In this document: one piece after another, positions 14,286 to 16,910 of the stretch
How the letters are laid out: each line of letters opens with the position of its first letter
Position numbering within the stretch: position 1 is the stretch's first letter
Origin: Desulfurobacterium sp.
GTDB taxonomy: Bacteria; Aquificota; Aquificia; Desulfurobacteriales; Desulfurobacteriaceae
NCBI GenBank assembly: GCA_026988135.1
Contig: JALSLT010000049.1
Span: 1 to 16,910 of the forward strand
Direction of reading: 5' to 3'
Length of the DNA: 16,910 bases
Translations under genes and position numbers: made by a program
The notes under the pieces: model-generated
Databases searched by the model: none
What the model was told of the DNA's origin: nothing
Seen by the model: the letters and a program-made list of their open reading frames with translations, nothing else

Positions 14286-14795
14286 ATGTCAGAAGAGATT
14301 TGTAAAGGTAAAGCCTTTAAGTTTGGTGATGATATTAATACTGATGAGATAATTCCTGCAAGGTATCTAAACACTTCTGACCCTGCAGAACTTGCAAAAC
14401 ACTGTATGGAGGATGCTGACCCTGAGTTTCCTTCTAAAGTGCAGAATGGCGATTTAATTGTTGCAGGGAAGAACTTTGGGTGCGGTTCATCAAGAGAACA
14501 TGCCCCGATAGCGATTAAAGCGGCGGGAGTTTCTGCTGTAATTGCAAAATCTTTTGCAAGGATTTTTTACAGGAACTGCATAAACATAGGTCTTCCGATT
14601 TTTGAATCACCTGAGGCGGTAGAGGGAATAGAAGAGGGAGATATTGTTGAGGTTAATCCCATTACAGGTGTTATTAAAAATGTTACTAAAAACAGGGAGT
14701 TTCAGGCTACACCTATCCCTCCGGAAATAAGAGAGATAATAGATGTTGGAGGACTTATGGAGTATGCAAAAAAGAGATTAAAAGAAAATAGATAG
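14286..14795 (+). CDS. leuD: 3-isopropylmalate dehydratase small subunit (short archaeal/Aquifex-like type)
   Basis: This 169-residue aconitase swivel-domain protein is a short LeuD of the type common in archaea, Aquificota and anaerobes, not the ~200-residue E. coli type. Motifs are GDDINTDEIIPARYL (14-28), the catalytic NFGCGSSREHAP (63-74), and a C-terminal PEIREIIDVGGL. It pairs with LeuC, which is not in the window, to isomerise 2-isopropylmalate to 3-isopropylmalate. The specificity loop reads YLNT. Related small subunits also serve homoaconitase, so substrate rests partly on the leuB neighbour. The ATG at 14286 follows AAGGAGGA. leuB begins 10 bases after the stop. I found no convincing -35/-10 pair in the AT-rich stretch before it. 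Confidence 0.93.
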   Translation: MSEEICKGKAFKFGDDINTDEIIPARYLNTSDPAELAKHCMEDADPEFPSKVQNGDLIVAGKNFGCGSSREHAPIAIKAAGVSAVIAKSFARIFYRNCINIGLPIFESPEAVEGIEEGDIVEVNPITGVIKNVTKNREFQATPIPPEIREIIDVGGLMEYAKKRLKENR

Positions 14796-14804
14796 GAGGT
14801 TGTC

Positions 14805-15884
14805 TTGAGAGAGATAACAGTTGCAGTTTTGCCCGGAGATGGTATCGGTCCGGAAATTATAGAGCAGGCTATAAAGGTTATGGATGCTGTTGCCGGTAAG
14901 TTTGGCTTCAAAATTGATTACAAAGAAGCGTTAATAGGTGGTGCCGCCATTGATGAAACCGGTGTCCCTTTTCCCGAGGAGACAAAAGATGTTGTGCTTT
15001 CTTCGGAAGCTGTGCTTCTTGGTGCTGTTGGCGGTCCGAAATGGGATGACCTTGAGTTTTCAATAAGGCCCGAGAGAGCTCTTCTCGGTTTGAGAAAACT
15101 TTTGAATACTTTTGCTAATTTAAGGCCTGCAAAGCTTTACAATGAGCTTATAGATGCCTCTTCTCTCAAGCCTGAAATAGTTAAAGGTGTAGATATAATG
15201 GTTGTGAGAGAGCTTAACAGTGGTATCTATTTTGGAATTCCAAACGGGGTTTTTGTTGACGGGGATGAGAGAGTAGGGATAAATACATTGAGATATAAGG
15301 AACATGAAGTTGAGAGAATAGCAAAAGTTGCTTTTGATGTTGCGAGAAAGAGGAATAAAAAGGTAACAAGCGTTGATAAAGCAAATGTTCTTGAAGCTAC
15401 TGTTTTGTGGAGAGAGGTTGTCGAAAGAGTTCATAAAGATTTTGAGGACGTTGAGCTTAGCCATATGTACGTAGATAATGCTGCAATGCAGATAATCAGA
15501 TGGCCGAAGCAGTTTGATGTTGTTGTAACTACCAATATGTTCGGTGATATTCTTTCGGATGCTTGTGCTATGCTTACAGGTTCTTTGGGGATGCTACCTT
15601 CCGCAAGCATAGGAGGAGATATAGGCCTTTATGAACCGATTCACGGTTCTGCTCCCGATATAGCCGGGCAAAATATTGCAAATCCTATTGCTACTATAAA
15701 TTCGGCTGCCATGATGTTTACATATTCTTTCAATATGCCCGAGGTTGAGGAAGTTATCGATAAGGCTGTTAAAGCTGTTCTTGCCAAAGGATATAGAACA
15801 AAAGATATCTGTTCTGACGGATGTAAAGTTGTTTCGACGGAAGAGATGGGAAGTCTTGTTAGAGAAGAGATTGAGAAATTTTAA
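14805..15884 (+). CDS. leuB: 3-isopropylmalate dehydrogenase
   Basis: This 359-residue beta-decarboxylating dehydrogenase oxidises and decarboxylates 3-isopropylmalate to 2-oxoisocaproate with NAD. Motifs are LPGDGIGPE (9-17), GPKWD (77-81), the substrate arginines in GLRK and NLRPAK and in VVRELNSGIYFG (133-144, Arg135, Tyr142), catalytic SVDKANVLE with Lys192, YVDNAAMQ (Asp224), and TNMFGDILSDACAM with Asp248 and Asp252. The NAD site reads EPIHGSAPDIAGQNIANP (277-294). LeuB-specific length and motifs separate it from isocitrate and tartrate dehydrogenases. The start is TTG at 14805, with AGGAGG at 14794-14799, and there is no better ATG. It is the second gene of leuD-leuB and ends in a strong terminator. 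Confidence 0.96.
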   Translation: MREITVAVLPGDGIGPEIIEQAIKVMDAVAGKFGFKIDYKEALIGGAAIDETGVPFPEETKDVVLSSEAVLLGAVGGPKWDDLEFSIRPERALLGLRKLLNTFANLRPAKLYNELIDASSLKPEIVKGVDIMVVRELNSGIYFGIPNGVFVDGDERVGINTLRYKEHEVERIAKVAFDVARKRNKKVTSVDKANVLEATVLWREVVERVHKDFEDVELSHMYVDNAAMQIIRWPKQFDVVVTTNMFGDILSDACAMLTGSLGMLPSASIGGDIGLYEPIHGSAPDIAGQNIANPIATINSAAMMFTYSFNMPEVEEVIDKAVKAVLAKGYRTKDICSDGCKVVSTEEMGSLVREEIEKF

Positions 15885-15889
15885 TTTTC

Positions 15890-15914
15890 CGGCGGCTTTC
15901 TTGCCGCCGTTTTT
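15890..15914 (+). terminator. Intrinsic terminator after leuB
   Basis: The stem cggcggc (15890-15896) pairs with gccgccg (15903-15909) across a 6-base loop and is followed by five T residues. It begins 6 bases after the leuB stop. Confidence 0.93.
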
Positions 15915-15972
15915 CTATTCCAAAATTCTCCTTTGATTATCCATATAATGATAAAATAAGAATGCTTAATAT

Positions 15973-16001
15973 TTGACTGGCAAGAAAAAGGATTTTAAAA
16001 T
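15973..16001 (+). promoter_or_regulatory. Sigma70-like promoter of glyQ
   Basis: TTGACT (15973-15978) and TAAAAT (15996-16001) are separated by exactly 17 bases, about 33 bases before the GTG start at 16035. It lies downstream of the leuB terminator, so glyQ-glyS is an independent unit. Confidence 0.7.
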
Positions 16002-16034
16002 TAGCGGAAATTTTCTTTCATCCGGAGATAAAAG

Positions 16035-16898
16035 GTGACTTTTCAGGAGATAATTTTCACACTTGAAACTTACTGGTCTAAAAAAGGGTGTGTCATAGGA
16101 AGAGGCTATGATGTGGAACAGGGCGCCGGAACCATGCACCCGTTTACTTTCTTAAAAGTTCTTGATTCCAGGCCGTGGAATGTTGCTTATGTTCAGCCAT
16201 GTAGAAGGCCTGCAGACGGAAGGTATGGGAATAATCCGAATAGGCTTCAACGTTATTTTCAATTTCAGGTTATTTTGAAGCCTTCTCCAGAAAACAGTCA
16301 GGAGCTTTATTTGGGTAGTCTTGAAGCTCTTGGTATAGACCCTTATAAACACGATATAAGATTTGTTGAAGATGACTGGGAGTCTCCGACTCTCGGTGCG
16401 TGGGGTCTTGGCTGGGAAGTTTGGCTTGATGGTATGGAGATAACTCAATTTACATACTTTCAGCAGGCCGGAGGAATAACTCTTAATCCTATTTCCGTGG
16501 AAATTACTTACGGTCTTGAAAGAATAGCTATGTATATACAAGATGTTGATAATGTTTTCGATATTGAATGGACGCCGGGGGTAAAATACGGGGATCTTTA
16601 TAAAAAATCCGAATATCAATGGTCTGTTTATAATTTTGAAGAAGCGGATGTGGATATGTTGTTTGCTCTTTTTTCAAAGTATGAAGAGGAGTCAAGACGT
16701 CTTGTAGAAAAGGGGCTTGTCCTTCCGGCTTATGATTTCTGTTTAAAATGTTCTCACACTTTTAATGTTCTTGATGCAAGAGGTGCTATTTCCGTTGCGG
16801 AGAGAGCTTCTTATATAGGTAGGGTTAGAAAACTTGCGAACATGTGTGCAAAGGAGTATTTGAAAAAGGAGGAAGGGGTTGCCACAAGTGAAATCTGA
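16035..16898 (+). CDS. glyQ: Glycyl-tRNA synthetase alpha subunit
   Basis: This 287-residue protein is the alpha subunit of the bacterial alpha2beta2 glycyl-tRNA synthetase, a class II synthetase that forms glycyl-adenylate and charges tRNA-Gly with the beta subunit. Family blocks are FQEIIFTLETYWSKKGCV at the start, EQGAGTMHPFTFL, VQPCRRPADGRYGNNPNRLQ, RYFQFQVILKPSP, DDWESPTLGAWGLGWEVW, MEITQFTYFQQAGG and the C-terminal FNVLDARGAISVAER. The length is normal. The start is GTG at 16035 behind CCGGAGA, which gives the correct N-terminus. Its end overlaps the beginning of glyS, as expected for equal expression of the two subunits. Confidence 0.97.
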   Translation: MTFQEIIFTLETYWSKKGCVIGRGYDVEQGAGTMHPFTFLKVLDSRPWNVAYVQPCRRPADGRYGNNPNRLQRYFQFQVILKPSPENSQELYLGSLEALGIDPYKHDIRFVEDDWESPTLGAWGLGWEVWLDGMEITQFTYFQQAGGITLNPISVEITYGLERIAMYIQDVDNVFDIEWTPGVKYGDLYKKSEYQWSVYNFEEADVDMLFALFSKYEEESRRLVEKGLVLPAYDFCLKCSHTFNVLDARGAISVAERASYIGRVRKLANMCAKEYLKKEEGVATSEI

Positions 16899-16910
16899 AG
16901 ATTTTATTTT
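16879..16910 (+). CDS. glyS: Glycyl-tRNA synthetase beta subunit, first codons only
   Basis: A reading frame opening at TTG 16879 (or GTG 16888) overlaps the end of glyQ and runs off the window, giving MPQVKSEDFI or MKSEDFI. An AAGGAGG site at 16867-16873 suits the TTG start better (about 6 bases spacing). The beta subunit is expected here because glyQ and glyS are nearly always adjacent, but only about ten codons are visible, so the identity rests on context. Confidence 0.6.
   Translation, partial: MPQVKSEDFI

Noticed and set aside
15933..15949. TTGATT and TATAAT upstream of glyQ as a promoter
   Set aside because: Only 5 bases separate the two boxes. The TTGACT-17-TAAAAT pair further down fits far better.

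Overview
The window is AT-rich bacterial chromosome with tightly packed genes, short spacers and frequent GTG/TTG starts. The gene content points to a thermophilic, deep-branching chemolithotroph, most likely in Aquificota and perhaps Desulfurobacteriaceae. The clues are a branched-chain polyamine cluster (speB-speE-bpsA) typical of hyperthermophiles, an archaeal-style HerA ATPase, a compact archaeal/Aquifex-like LeuD, and glyQ/glyS coded as separate subunits. The lineage is inferred from family content, not from a search.

Layout: (1) 1-780, minus: a broken secreted lipoprotein gene with an in-frame TGA and a single-base frameshift, running off the left edge. (2) 910-2602, minus: minC-minD-minE, the complete septum-placement system. 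(3) 2655-5376, plus: speB-speE-bpsA, a full route from an agmatine-type precursor through spermidine to N4-bis(aminopropyl)spermidine. It converges on a small three-helix membrane protein gene (5412-5723, minus) across a shared bidirectional terminator. (4) 5959-14105, minus: a long collinear run that reads like one operon. It holds a hybrid histidine kinase, HerA-like ATPase, CDF metal transporter fused to a NifX/FeMo-co-type domain, NYN-domain protein, metallo-beta-lactamase hydrolase, YdjM-type membrane protein, small transaldolase and a degenerate GGDEF-like protein. Several of these genes overlap by 4 to 14 bases. (5) 14286-15884, plus: leuD-leuB (leucine biosynthesis), closed by a strong terminator. 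(6) 16035 to the end, plus: glyQ behind its own sigma70-like promoter, overlapping the first codons of glyS.

Most of the window is housekeeping. The parts that deserve attention are the mixed-function eight-gene minus-strand run, including the CDF-NifX fusion, the kinase with a cytoplasmic four-cysteine segment and HerA without an adjacent nurA; the decayed lipoprotein gene; the small orphan membrane protein with its own promoter and terminator; and a perfect 9-bp inverted repeat between the kinase operon and leuDB. No mobile element, CRISPR array, tRNA or rRNA was seen.
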